64,000 nt of DNA from assembly GCA_964640795.1 (NCBI GenBank), contig CAZXIN010000001.1, forward strand, positions 1 to 64,000, in the 5' to 3' direction. The notes beneath the pieces were generated by a model that was given only the letters and a program-made list of their open reading frames with translations, did not search any database and was not told the DNA's origin. The translations under genes and the position numbers were made by a program. Origin of the DNA: M269 sp964640795 (GTDB taxonomy: Bacteria; Pseudomonadota; Gammaproteobacteria; Enterobacterales; Alteromonadaceae). This document shows, in pieces, positions 45,565 to 54,533 of the stretch. Every line of letters begins with the position of its first letter. The first letter of the stretch is position 1.

Positions 45565-46736
45565 TGGACAAAATTTGGTTAGTAGCTCGTTGGGAATTCA
45601 TGCGCAATTTTAAATGGAAACAAGAGTTGGTAGGTTACCTGATTATGATAGTGATCTATGGTGCTATCATTGCTGTCCAAGTGTGGAGTGAAGCGAGCAC
45701 ACAAGCAACGATAAAGCTTGGTGTTATTGGTCATTTGGAAGCTGAACTCAGCGGTAAATTTGACATTGAGCCGGTAGAAGGGCGTCCAGACTCAACGGCG
45801 ATCTTTCAAACTATTGATGAATCCAAGCTGGATGGAGTGCTTGTCATTGAACAAGCAGATAAGGTGTCTTTGTACGCACCGCAAGAAAGTAGCTGGCAGC
45901 GAGAGCTAGAACAACAGCTTGCTGATGCACATCGTGTGTTCTTATTGAATTCAATGGATATTAACGAAGAGCAATTGGCAAAATTGCAAGACCCTATCGA
46001 GTTGACTTTTGTGAATCAAGCAGAGGAGGTTGTGGGTAGTGGTGTTAAGCAGTTAGGCATGATGGTAGCTGTCTTGTCAGCGGTCGCTGTATTTACTAGC
46101 TTTGGTTTGTCTATGACGTCGGTAACGCAGGAGAAGCAACATCGAATTACAGAGCAGTTACTCACTTGCCTTACACATCAACAGTGGGTTGATGGTAAAG
46201 CATTAGGGCTGTGTCTTTCGAGTCTCAAGAGTCTCCTCTCAACAGCTATTATGATGGGGCTTATTTTTACGGCTATCAGTGTATTTTCTGGAGATGCAGC
46301 GAGTTCATTTGATGTCTCTTTCTTGGTTGTGATTGAAGTTTTAGTTTTCTGTACTCTAGGTATTTTCTTCTGGAATTACGTGTTCGTTGGGTTCTCTGCC
46401 ACTATTGATGATCCAAATCATTCAGGTAAAACCGGTATGATGATGTTGCCAATGCTACCTGTCATGCTAGTTTTTATTGTTATTGGTGAACCTAACGGAC
46501 AAGTTGCTAAGTTGTTGTCGCTGTTTCCGCTCACTTCTATCAGCTTTATGCCTATGCGTATTGCTTCGATGGACGTTCCATTGTGGCAAGTCGGGCTATC
46601 TATCGTGCTATTAATCGGAGGTATTTATTACGTTCGATTGTTTGCCTCCCGTATTTTTAGAGCGAATATTACTTTATTTGGGAAAGAGCCCGGTTGGGGA
46701 GAAATTTGGCACAACATGTTAAAGAATGATAAATAA
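45564..46736 (+). CDS. ABC exporter permease (NatB-like, ABC-2 family)
   Basis: The 390-residue membrane protein has an N-terminal helix (about 20-40), a large extracytoplasmic domain of about 130 residues, and then five or six helices (about 175-370), the ABC2_membrane_3 layout shared with NatB. It contains the cytosolic coupling segment SVTQEKQHRITEQLL. With the preceding ATPase it forms an exporter; sodium or small hydrophobic compounds are the usual substrates, unproven here. Confidence 0.88.
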   Translation: MDKIWLVARWEFMRNFKWKQELVGYLIMIVIYGAIIAVQVWSEASTQATIKLGVIGHLEAELSGKFDIEPVEGRPDSTAIFQTIDESKLDGVLVIEQADKVSLYAPQESSWQRELEQQLADAHRVFLLNSMDINEEQLAKLQDPIELTFVNQAEEVVGSGVKQLGMMVAVLSAVAVFTSFGLSMTSVTQEKQHRITEQLLTCLTHQQWVDGKALGLCLSSLKSLLSTAIMMGLIFTAISVFSGDAASSFDVSFLVVIEVLVFCTLGIFFWNYVFVGFSATIDDPNHSGKTGMMMLPMLPVMLVFIVIGEPNGQVAKLLSLFPLTSISFMPMRIASMDVPLWQVGLSIVLLIGGIYYVRLFASRIFRANITLFGKEPGWGEIWHNMLKNDK

Positions 46737-47591
46737 ATGAAGATACCTAAGCGGATACAGCCACTGATTGACGAAGGGCTGGTAGATGAAGTTTTGTACC
46801 AATTGATGAGTGGTAAGGAGGCAACGGTTTATGTTGTCCGACGAGGGCATGAGGTCATCTGCGCCAAGGTCTACAAAGAAGCCATGAAAAGGAGTTTTAA
46901 GAAAGCTGTACAGTATCGAGAAGGGCGAAAAGTGCGTAATACTCGACGTGCGAGAGCAATGGAGAAGAGCTCTAAGTTTGGACGCAAACAGCAAGAAGAG
47001 GCATGGCAGAATGCAGAAGTTGACGCTTTGTTTAAGTTAGCTAATGCGAATGTTCGGGTTCCCCAACCTTACGGGTGTTATGACGGCGTACTGTTAATGG
47101 AGCTAGTGACTCACGAAAACGGTGAGGTTGGTTCACGTTTAAACGATATTTCAATGTCGGTAGAGCAAGCAGTAGAAGATCATGCTGTTGTTATGACTTA
47201 CATCATGCGGATGTTATGTGCTGGGATTGTGCATGGTGATTTGTCTGAGTTTAATGTGCTTGTTGATGACTATGGTCCAGTCATTATTGACTTACCACAA
47301 GCTGTGGACGCTGCTGCTAATAACAATGCTTACAGTATGTTAAAGCGCGATGTACGCAATATGACAGAGTACTACGGCCAGTACTCGCCTAACTTGCTGA
47401 ATACCGATTACGCTAAGGAAATGTGGGCGCTGTATGAGGAAGGGTTGCTGACTCCCGAGACTGAGCTGACGGGTGACGTGAGTGAGGAAGAATCAAATGC
47501 TGACGTAGATGCTGTTTTGGAAGAGATAAAAGCTGCTTTTGAAGAGCAACAAGAACATCTTATGCGGATAAAAATCGCAGAAGAATCATAG
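46737..47591 (+). CDS. RIO-type serine/threonine protein kinase
   Basis: The 284-residue protein has the RIO1 kinase pattern: ATP loop MSGKEATVYVVRRG, lysine in ICAKVYKE, catalytic loop GIVHGDLSEFNVLV and metal-binding IIDLPQAVDA. The C-terminal 45 residues are acidic. In archaea and eukaryotes RIO kinases act in ribosome maturation; the bacterial role is not settled. Its ATG directly follows the permease stop codon, so it is the last gene of a four-gene operon. Confidence 0.9.
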   Translation: MKIPKRIQPLIDEGLVDEVLYQLMSGKEATVYVVRRGHEVICAKVYKEAMKRSFKKAVQYREGRKVRNTRRARAMEKSSKFGRKQQEEAWQNAEVDALFKLANANVRVPQPYGCYDGVLLMELVTHENGEVGSRLNDISMSVEQAVEDHAVVMTYIMRMLCAGIVHGDLSEFNVLVDDYGPVIIDLPQAVDAAANNNAYSMLKRDVRNMTEYYGQYSPNLLNTDYAKEMWALYEEGLLTPETELTGDVSEEESNADVDAVLEEIKAAFEEQQEHLMRIKIAEES

Positions 47592-47741
47592 GGTTTGTTA
47601 GGTCGATTAATTTTATTTGCCAATTATTAAGCGACTTTCTCTATATACCCATCTACCAGAAGCTATTCAGGGGGGGCTACTTTGGTGTCACGCCAACTCG
47701 AGAGGTTGGTGGCATGTTGCCAGCGGTACACCTTGAATTGA

Positions 47742-47788
47742 AATACCTTAACCGCCTTGAAACGTGCACTTTGAGTGCGGTTTGGGTA
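47742..47788. repeat. REP-like palindromic element, copy 1
   Basis: ATACCTTAACCGC (47742-47754) and GCGGTTTGGGTAT (47776-47788) pair at 11 of 13 positions, and GCACT-TTG-AGTGC forms a second hairpin inside. The stretch CACTTTGA..GCGGTTTGGGTATAA recurs almost unchanged at 58069-58092. It lies in the 249-base gap before the glutaredoxin gene. Confidence 0.6.
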
Positions 47789-47840
47789 TAATGCTTGTCT
47801 TATCAATATCAAATTTTACTGTCAGAAACGAGTTGTATCC

Positions 47841-48212
47841 ATGTCATTTTTAATTAACTTCATTCGCAATGTGCTTGGCAGCATCATTGTTTTCTTCGAT
47901 CTTATTTCCCGCCCTAGAAAATTACAGAGAACATCTGAAGAACAAACCAAAGTAGAGTCTGAGTTAGGTAATTTGTCGCTCTATCAGTTCTATTCTTGCC
48001 CTTTTTGTATTAAGACTCGCCGAGCTTTACATAAGTTAAATTTACCAATAGAAAAGCGTAATGTGTCTAGAGGAAGCCCTTATCGACAAGAGTTGATTGA
48101 TCAAGGTGGCAAGGTGCAAGCGCCTTGTCTACGAATTGAAAAAGAGGGCGAAGTCCAATGGATGTATGAATCGTCCGATATTATCAACTATTTAGAACAG
48201 CGCTTTAGTTAA
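47841..48212 (+). CDS. Membrane-associated glutaredoxin-like protein
   Basis: The 123-residue protein starts at the ATG at 47841 (the 22-residue in-frame extension is unsupported). A hydrophobic N-terminal helix (MSFLINFIRNVLGSIIVFF) leads to a glutaredoxin fold with the redox motif YSCPFCIKTRRAL, a cis-Pro region KVQAPCLRIEK, and the glutathione-binding end YESSDIINYLEQRF. It probably reduces disulfides with glutathione while tethered to the inner membrane. Confidence 0.88.
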   Translation: MSFLINFIRNVLGSIIVFFDLISRPRKLQRTSEEQTKVESELGNLSLYQFYSCPFCIKTRRALHKLNLPIEKRNVSRGSPYRQELIDQGGKVQAPCLRIEKEGEVQWMYESSDIINYLEQRFS

Positions 48213-48242
48213 TAGGGCAGCCTCTAACATGAAAATATTCTG

Positions 48243-48944
48243 ATGCAAATGATTCAATTTAAACAACGCGTTGGTGCTATGCGTTTTTACATAATTTGTC
48301 TCGTTGTATTAGGGGCAACTGCCTATGTTGGTTTTTTACTGGGTAATTTGGAAAGGGATAGCCAAGCAGCAAAGATTCGAGGGTTAGAGCAAAGCCTTGA
48401 TGACTTAAATACCGATAACAATGCGGTGACCAAGCGTTTGAATATAACTGGTGTTGAGCTTGAAGTTGAACGATTAGCGGGTCAAAACACGCAACTGACC
48501 ATAAAAGAAATGCTTGAGAAGAACAATGAACTGAGGCGGGAGTTATCTTTTTATCAGAAAGTTATGGCGCCAGAGCTTGAAGAAGAAGGGTTTACTATTG
48601 AGTCACTTAATATCGAAGGCACCAATAGTACAAACTTTTTCCGCTTTGCACTTGTTGTCATGCAACGAGATAAACGTAAAAACTATGTAAAAGGTCAAGC
48701 ACGATTGGCATTGCTTGGTAGTTTAAGTGGTAAACCTCAGCGACTTGATTTGCTTGAGCTAGCGTCTCTAGGCGATAAAGTTGAATTCAGCTTTAAATAT
48801 TTTGACGTTATTGAAGGCGAGGTTGTATTACCTGAAGGCTTTGTACCTGAAAAAGTAGTCGTGAATACGCAATTAGCTGAAGCTAAGTGGGGCAAAGGAA
48901 GCTTACAACGGACCTTTGACTGGCAAGATTTAGTTACTGGATAA
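48243..48944 (+). CDS. Single-pass membrane protein with coiled coil (DUF6776-like)
   Basis: The 233-residue protein has one transmembrane helix (about 14-34), a coiled coil (about 38-105: LEQSLDDLNTDNN, TIKEMLEKNNELRREL) and a C-terminal beta-rich domain ending LQRTFDWQDLVTG. In several gammaproteobacteria a gene of this type sits next to erpA, as here (98 bases upstream). Its role is not known. Confidence 0.78.
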   Translation: MQMIQFKQRVGAMRFYIICLVVLGATAYVGFLLGNLERDSQAAKIRGLEQSLDDLNTDNNAVTKRLNITGVELEVERLAGQNTQLTIKEMLEKNNELRRELSFYQKVMAPELEEEGFTIESLNIEGTNSTNFFRFALVVMQRDKRKNYVKGQARLALLGSLSGKPQRLDLLELASLGDKVEFSFKYFDVIEGEVVLPEGFVPEKVVVNTQLAEAKWGKGSLQRTFDWQDLVTG

Positions 48945-49041
48945 TACTTGATTAAAATAGTCAAGTATTGGATACTTGCCGTCATTGAATTTGGCCAAAC
49001 TGGCTAATATGATCTTAGACAAAGATTTAAAGAGGTAGTAA

Positions 49042-49386
49042 ATGTCAGTTGAAGTTGCTTTGCCTATTGAATTCTCTGATGCAGCAGCACGCAAAGTTAA
49101 AGAGTTAGTCGAAGAGGAAGAGAATCCGTCACTTAAGCTAAGAGTGTATGTCACTGGTGGTGGCTGTTCTGGTTTTCAGTATGGTTTCACATTCGATGAA
49201 AAGGTCAATGACGGTGATACGACGATAGAGAAAGACAGTGTCGTATTGGTTGTAGATCCAATGAGTCTGCAGTATTTAGTGGGCGGTGAAGTCGATTATT
49301 CGGAAGGTTTGCAAGGTTCTCGCTTTTTAATCAATAACCCTAATGCAACGACAACTTGTGGCTGTGGTGCAAGTTTTAGCGTCTAA
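49042..49386 (+). CDS. erpA: Iron-sulfur cluster insertion protein ErpA
   Basis: The 114-residue A-type carrier delivers iron-sulfur clusters to client enzymes. The three ligand cysteines are present: VTGGGCSGFQYG and the C-terminal TTCGCGASFSV. Length and N-terminus (PIEFSDAAARKVKELVEEEE) match ErpA rather than IscA. AGAGG lies upstream of the ATG. Confidence 0.93.
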   Translation: MSVEVALPIEFSDAAARKVKELVEEEENPSLKLRVYVTGGGCSGFQYGFTFDEKVNDGDTTIEKDSVVLVVDPMSLQYLVGGEVDYSEGLQGSRFLINNPNATTTCGCGASFSV

Positions 49387-49519
49387 TTGAACAATTAACC
49401 TTTGAGTAGCAATAGTTATTTTCTAACGACAATACATTTCTAGTATGTCAGTGTTTTCACTTTATCAATAACCTTCAGTATTCCAGAAAAGAACGACCCT
49501 AAGTATATTTCTATACTAC

Positions 49520-49539
49520 CTAGTCTGATAATTGACTAG
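49520..49539. repeat. Small inverted repeat downstream of erpA
   Basis: CTAGTC and GACTAG flank eight bases; just before it AGTATA-TTTC-TATACT makes another 6-bp dyad. They lie in the 323-base gap between erpA and the RND operon, which is otherwise AT-rich apart from the palindrome at 49635. Confidence 0.35.
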
Positions 49540-49634
49540 TATTATTGATCTGTAACACTTCTAACTGACTAATAACAAGAAAATAGCTTCGTATTGGCTT
49601 ACAATAGTCGGTCAAGTGATCGTTTAATTAGAGT

Positions 49635-49676
49635 GTTTTGATATTTGCCGTGCAGTTTTGCAACAAATATCAAAAC
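49635..49676. promoter_or_regulatory. Perfect 13-bp-arm palindrome before the RND efflux operon
   Basis: GTTTTGATATTTG (49635-49647) and CAAATATCAAAAC (49664-49676) are exact inverted copies around 16 bases. They lie 34 bases before the chosen start of the adaptor gene. Either a large regulator dimer binds here or the transcript leader forms a strong hairpin. No T-tract follows, and no regulator gene is adjacent. Confidence 0.6.
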
Positions 49677-49709
49677 GCTTTAGATATTTATCAGGAATTT
49701 TATCAATTT

Positions 49710-50780
49710 ATGCACTCTTTCTTTACTCGGATTCATCGCCAACCAGCTTGGATTGCTTTATTTATTGTTGTTGCACTCAGTATTTGGGTCGGCTCAGGTA
49801 TGCGTGGTCAGGAAGAAGCTCCGAGTGACGCTAATACTAAGCAGGTATTGCAAAAAGTTCGTGTGACGCCCATGCAGGCAATGCAAGTTGAGCGGGAGGT
49901 AAAGCTTTACGGACGCACTGAACCCGATCGTATGGCCACATTGCGTTCGGAGAGCAATGCACGTGTTATTGAGGTTTTTGTTGAAAGAGGTCAGTCGGTA
50001 AGTAAAGGCGATTTATTGGTTAAACTCAACACCAATGATTTAGAGCAGAGATTGGTGTCTGCAAAGGCATTAAAAAAACAAATGGAATTGGAGCTCAAAG
50101 GAGCTAAATCACTTGGAAAAAAAGGATATCAATCTGAAGCTAATTTAGCGCAGGCTGAAGCCAATGTGCAGTCAGCAGAAGCGGAAGTAGAAACACTAAA
50201 GCTAGCTATTGCTCGCACTCATATTAAAGCACCCTTCGATGGCATAGTGAATGAACGTTTTGTTGAGTTGGGTGATTACTTGAGGGAAGGCGATGACATT
50301 GCTCAAGTTGTTGATCTGGACCCGTTAATTATTAGTGCAGATGTGACAGAAGTTGATGTGAGTCGTTTGAAACTGCAACAAGCGGCTACTGGGCGTGTGG
50401 TGTCAGGACAAGTATTAGAAGGGAAAATTAGATATATCTCTAGTGTATCGACTGAAGGGACGAATACATTTCCTATTGAAGTCGCGGTAAGTAATTCAGA
50501 ACATCAGTATGTTGCGGGTATGAGTACCGAGTTATCCATTCCATTGGATGAGGCTTGGGCAATCAAAATGACACCCGCTGTTATTGCTTTAGATGAACAA
50601 GGTAATATTGGTGTGAAAACCGTTGAGCAACGTAGAGTTAAGTTTATACCTATTGATATTGTTAAAAGTGAACGTGATGGTGTTTGGCTTGCCGGTTTAG
50701 GGCGATCAGCCGATGTCATTACCCTTGGGCAAGGCTTTGTGAGAGATGGTGATGAAGTTGACGTGGTTAGAGCGCAATGA
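49710..50780 (+). CDS. RND efflux system periplasmic adaptor
   Basis: The 356-residue adaptor starts at the ATG at 49710; the in-frame TTG at 49638 lies inside the palindrome and its extension is not conserved. A membrane anchor (AWIALFIVVALSIWVGSG) precedes the first lipoyl half (SNARVIEVFVERGQSVSKGD), a short helical hairpin, the second lipoyl half (IKAPFDGIVNERFVELGDYL) and the barrel and membrane-proximal domains. Its stop overlaps the pump start (ATGA). It should link the pump to TolC. Confidence 0.9.
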   Translation: MHSFFTRIHRQPAWIALFIVVALSIWVGSGMRGQEEAPSDANTKQVLQKVRVTPMQAMQVEREVKLYGRTEPDRMATLRSESNARVIEVFVERGQSVSKGDLLVKLNTNDLEQRLVSAKALKKQMELELKGAKSLGKKGYQSEANLAQAEANVQSAEAEVETLKLAIARTHIKAPFDGIVNERFVELGDYLREGDDIAQVVDLDPLIISADVTEVDVSRLKLQQAATGRVVSGQVLEGKIRYISSVSTEGTNTFPIEVAVSNSEHQYVAGMSTELSIPLDEAWAIKMTPAVIALDEQGNIGVKTVEQRRVKFIPIDIVKSERDGVWLAGLGRSADVITLGQGFVRDGDEVDVVRAQ

Positions 50781-53700
50781 ATGATATTATCCAGGCGATA
50801 TTGAATCGCACACGTACAGTGTTGATGGTCTTTGTCTTGCTTATGGTTGCAGGAGCGGTGACCTACGTTAACATTCCTAAAGAGTCGAACCCAGATATCC
50901 CCATCCCGGTTGTTTATGTCTCTATCGTGCATGACGGTATCTCTCCAGAAGATGCTGAGCGTATGATTGTACGGCCAATGGAGCGTGAACTGCGATCCAT
51001 TGATGGTATAAAAGAAATGCGCGCGACAGCATCCGAAGGTTCAGCGAATATCACGCTAGAGTTTTTAGCTGGCTTAGATTCAAAAGACGTGCTGGCCGAT
51101 GTTCGCGATAAAGTGACAGTCGCTCGTGCAAAATTGCCAGATGAAAGCGAAGAGCCAACGATTCATGAAGTGACATTAGCGGGGCAGCAAGCTGTTATTA
51201 CGGTTGTTTTGTCTGGTCCACTCTCTGAAAGAGCGTTGATCACTATTGCTCGTGAGCTTAAAGATCAAATCGAGACCATGAGTGAAATACTGGAGGTCGA
51301 TGTCGGCGGCGACAGAGAAGATTTGGTTGAAGTTATTGTTGACCCATTGCTCATGGAAAGTTATGGGCTTGATCAAACCGATATTTTCAATTTGCTGTCT
51401 CGCAATAACCAGTTAGTACCTGCTGGGAATCTCGATACAGGCAAAGGTAGTTTTGCTGTTAAGGTTCCATCGGTTTTTGAAAATGTTGAAGATATTTTAG
51501 AGCAACCCATTAAAGTTGAAGGTGAGCGAGTCATTACCTTTGATGATGTAGCAGATGTTAGGCGTAGTTACACCGACCCGACAAGTTTTGCCCGCTTAGA
51601 TGGCCATGCGTCCGTCTCTTTAGAAGTGAAGAAACGCCCTGGCGAGAATATCCTGATAACGGTAGATAAAGTAAAAGCACTCGTGGAGAAAGCTCAAGAG
51701 CTCCCTAGCTGGCCCAATGCTCTGGAAGTGACTTATACCGGCGATCAAACAGAAGATGTAAACACCATGCTGAGTGATCTCCAAAATAACGTCACCTCTG
51801 CGATCATTCTTGTCGCTGTTGTTATCGTAGCTATCTTGGGATTGCGCACAGCAGGCTTAGTTGGCATTGCTATTCCAGGTTCTTTCTTGACCGGTATTTT
51901 ACTGATCTCCATGTTTGGTTATACGCTGAATATGGTTGTTTTGTTTTCACTGATCATGGCTGTAGGTATGTTGGTTGACGGTGCTATTGTTGTCACTGAA
52001 TTTGCTGACCGATGCATGAGTGAAGGTATGGAGAAGAAAAAAGCTTACGCGCTGGCTTCTCAACGTATGAGTTGGCCTATCATTGCTTCTACGGCTACAA
52101 CCCTTGCCGCTTTTGCGCCATTGATGTTTTGGCCGGGCATGGTGGGTGAGTTCATGAAATTCTTACCATTTACATTGATTGCCACCCTGTCTGCGTCGTT
52201 GGTTATGGCACTGATTTTTGTCCCTGTGTTAGGGCAACTTATAGGTAAAGCACGTTATATAAAGCCAGAAGTGCGAGAGCAAATGCTGCAAGCAGAGAAT
52301 GGCGATATTAAGACATTGACAGGGTTTACAGGCAAGTACGTCAATACATTAGCAACAGCTATACAACATCCATGGAAGGTACTTTTTGGCGCTATTTTCA
52401 TTGCGATTATCACAATCATGGCTTACGCAAATTCAGGCTTAGGTTCTGAGTTTTTCCCCAAAGTTGATTCAACGGGGATCAACATTGATGTTCGTTCTTA
52501 TGGTGATTTGTCTATTTTTGAGAAAGATGCCGTTATTAAAGAGGTTGAACGAGAGTTAACAGGCATTGATGCTATCGAAACGCTATATTCACGCAGTGGT
52601 GGCAGCGATGAAGTCGGTTATTTACGCTTGAACTTAAAAGACTGGCAATACCGTGAACACTCAGATGTGGTTATTAAGCAAGTGCAAGATCGTTTAGCTG
52701 TGTTACCTGGTTTGGATATCGAAGTGAGAGCGGATGAAAATGGACCGCAACAAGGTAAAGACTTACAACTAAGGTTAACGTCTCGGTTTCCGGAATTACT
52801 TAACCCTGCTGCTCATACTATTAGAAAGGCATTGGAATCAGACGGCCGATTTACAGCGATTGGGGATAACGCCCCCAAACCTGGTATCGAATGGCAATTG
52901 AAAGTCGATCGCAGTGATGCTGCACGTTTCAATGCTGATGCGACGCTTGTAGGTAATACGGTGCAATTTGTCACTACTGGCTTAAAAGTAGGTGAGTATC
53001 GGCCTGACGATGTGGACGATGAACTTGATATTCGTGTTCGTTTCCCTGCGGAAGACCGTTATATCGGTGCTTTAGATACACTGCGCGTTAAAACAGCACA
53101 AGGCATGGTACCTATTAGTAATTTTGTGACGCGTACACCACAACCGAAAACCGATTTAATTCGACATATTGATAGCCGGCGTGTGATTAGTGTAGAAGCA
53201 AATATGGCTCCTGGTGAACAGTTATCTATTGTCCTACCTGAGCTAATGGAACAGTTACCGAGTTTAAATTTGGATCCGCGTGTCAATATCAGTGTAGAAG
53301 GGCAAAGCGCACAACAAGATGAATCTCAAGCATTCTTAATGAATGCTTTATTGGTTGCGCTTTTTGTGATGGCTATTATTTTAGTGACACAGTTCAATAG
53401 TTTCTATCAAGCGTTCTTAATTCTAAGCGCTGTATTATTTTCAACAGTGGGTGTTTTTTTAGGATTATTGATATTACAAAAGCCTTTTGGTGTCGTTATG
53501 TCTGGCATAGGTGTTATTGCTTTAGCTGGCATAGTGGTTAACAACAACATTGTTTTGATTGATACCTACAATGTGTTACGAAAGCAAGGTATGAGTGCTT
53601 TGGAAGCTATATTGCGGGCAGGTGCGCAACGGCTTCGTCCCGTTTTACTAACAACTGTTACGACTATTTTAGGTTTGATGCCTATGGTCTTAGAAATCAA

Positions 53701-53917
53701 TATTAACTTCATAGGTCGAGTTGTTGAAATTGGCGGTCCATCAACTCAGTGGTGGTCCCAGCTAGCAACAGCTGTTGCTGGTGGTTTGACTTTTGCTACA
53801 GTGTTAACGTTGATACTAACGCCTTGCTTATTAGCGTTAAAAGATCATAAAAAAGAGGCTAAAGCATCCGTTTTGAGTTTTAATCAACAATATGATGAAA
53901 CAACTGACGCAGCTTAA
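50777..53917 (+). CDS. RND multidrug efflux permease (HAE1 type)
   Basis: The 1046-residue inner membrane pump has twelve transmembrane helices and two large periplasmic loops. N-terminus (AILNRTRTVLMVFVLLMVAG), NIPKESNPDIPIPVVYV and the TM4 proton-relay segment GMLVDGAIVVTEFAD identify the family; the second aspartate of the usual VDDA pair is glycine here, while VNNNIVLID occurs in TM10. It is proton driven and probably expels drugs, dyes or bile-like compounds together with the adaptor encoded just before it. Confidence 0.93.
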   Translation: MNDIIQAILNRTRTVLMVFVLLMVAGAVTYVNIPKESNPDIPIPVVYVSIVHDGISPEDAERMIVRPMERELRSIDGIKEMRATASEGSANITLEFLAGLDSKDVLADVRDKVTVARAKLPDESEEPTIHEVTLAGQQAVITVVLSGPLSERALITIARELKDQIETMSEILEVDVGGDREDLVEVIVDPLLMESYGLDQTDIFNLLSRNNQLVPAGNLDTGKGSFAVKVPSVFENVEDILEQPIKVEGERVITFDDVADVRRSYTDPTSFARLDGHASVSLEVKKRPGENILITVDKVKALVEKAQELPSWPNALEVTYTGDQTEDVNTMLSDLQNNVTSAIILVAVVIVAILGLRTAGLVGIAIPGSFLTGILLISMFGYTLNMVVLFSLIMAVGMLVDGAIVVTEFADRCMSEGMEKKKAYALASQRMSWPIIASTATTLAAFAPLMFWPGMVGEFMKFLPFTLIATLSASLVMALIFVPVLGQLIGKARYIKPEVREQMLQAENGDIKTLTGFTGKYVNTLATAIQHPWKVLFGAIFIAIITIMAYANSGLGSEFFPKVDSTGINIDVRSYGDLSIFEKDAVIKEVERELTGIDAIETLYSRSGGSDEVGYLRLNLKDWQYREHSDVVIKQVQDRLAVLPGLDIEVRADENGPQQGKDLQLRLTSRFPELLNPAAHTIRKALESDGRFTAIGDNAPKPGIEWQLKVDRSDAARFNADATLVGNTVQFVTTGLKVGEYRPDDVDDELDIRVRFPAEDRYIGALDTLRVKTAQGMVPISNFVTRTPQPKTDLIRHIDSRRVISVEANMAPGEQLSIVLPELMEQLPSLNLDPRVNISVEGQSAQQDESQAFLMNALLVALFVMAIILVTQFNSFYQAFLILSAVLFSTVGVFLGLLILQKPFGVVMSGIGVIALAGIVVNNNIVLIDTYNVLRKQGMSALEAILRAGAQRLRPVLLTTVTTILGLMPMVLEININFIGRVVEIGGPSTQWWSQLATAVAGGLTFATVLTLILTPCLLALKDHKKEAKASVLSFNQQYDETTDAA

Positions 53918-53940
53918 AATTAGCTAATGGAGAGCGGAAT

Positions 53941-54516
53941 ATGATTAAACTTTATGGTTCCACCACATCACCCTATGTGCGTCGTCTTAGAATCTTCTTT
54001 GCTAGTGTTAAGCATGAGTTTATTAACATGCAGATTTTTGAACCAGAAGATAGAGAGTTTTTAGTCAAACACAACCCGACCTTGAAAATCCCCATGATCG
54101 AAGATGATGGGCAAGTTATCTTTGATTCACGCGTCGTCTTTCGTTACCTATCTGATAAGTTGAACTACCCTGCGTTGACTTGGGAACAAGAAAATCAGCT
54201 AACGATAGTCGATGCGGCGAATGATTCATTGGTACAGATGTTTCTTATCAAGAATTCAAAAATAGATACAGGCCAAGATAAATTATATTTCTCATTGCAG
54301 CGTGAGCGATTAAATACGACTTTTTCTGAGTTATCTAGAATGGTACAAGAAGGGGATTTTGATCATTGGAATTACCCGGCTATTTGCCTCTACTGTTTAC
54401 TTGATTGGGTTGTATATCGTGAACTACACGACTTGTCTGAATTCTCCGACTTACTGGAGTTTCATGACTGCCATAAAGATCATATTGAAGTAACCGCGAC
54501 GAACCCTAGAGGTTGA
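53941..54516 (+). CDS. Glutathione S-transferase family protein
   Basis: The 191-residue protein has an N-terminal thioredoxin-like GST domain (MIKLYGSTTSPYVRRLRIFF, then NPTLKIPMIEDDGQVIFDSR with the cis-Pro and the Asp-Ser glutathione contact) and a helical C-terminal domain. GGAG precedes the ATG. It lies 23 bases after the RND pump gene and may be co-transcribed, suggesting a shared detoxification role. Confidence 0.87.
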   Translation: MIKLYGSTTSPYVRRLRIFFASVKHEFINMQIFEPEDREFLVKHNPTLKIPMIEDDGQVIFDSRVVFRYLSDKLNYPALTWEQENQLTIVDAANDSLVQMFLIKNSKIDTGQDKLYFSLQRERLNTTFSELSRMVQEGDFDHWNYPAICLYCLLDWVVYRELHDLSEFSDLLEFHDCHKDHIEVTATNPRG

Positions 54517-54533
54517 GTTGTAAGCTTCTACCT

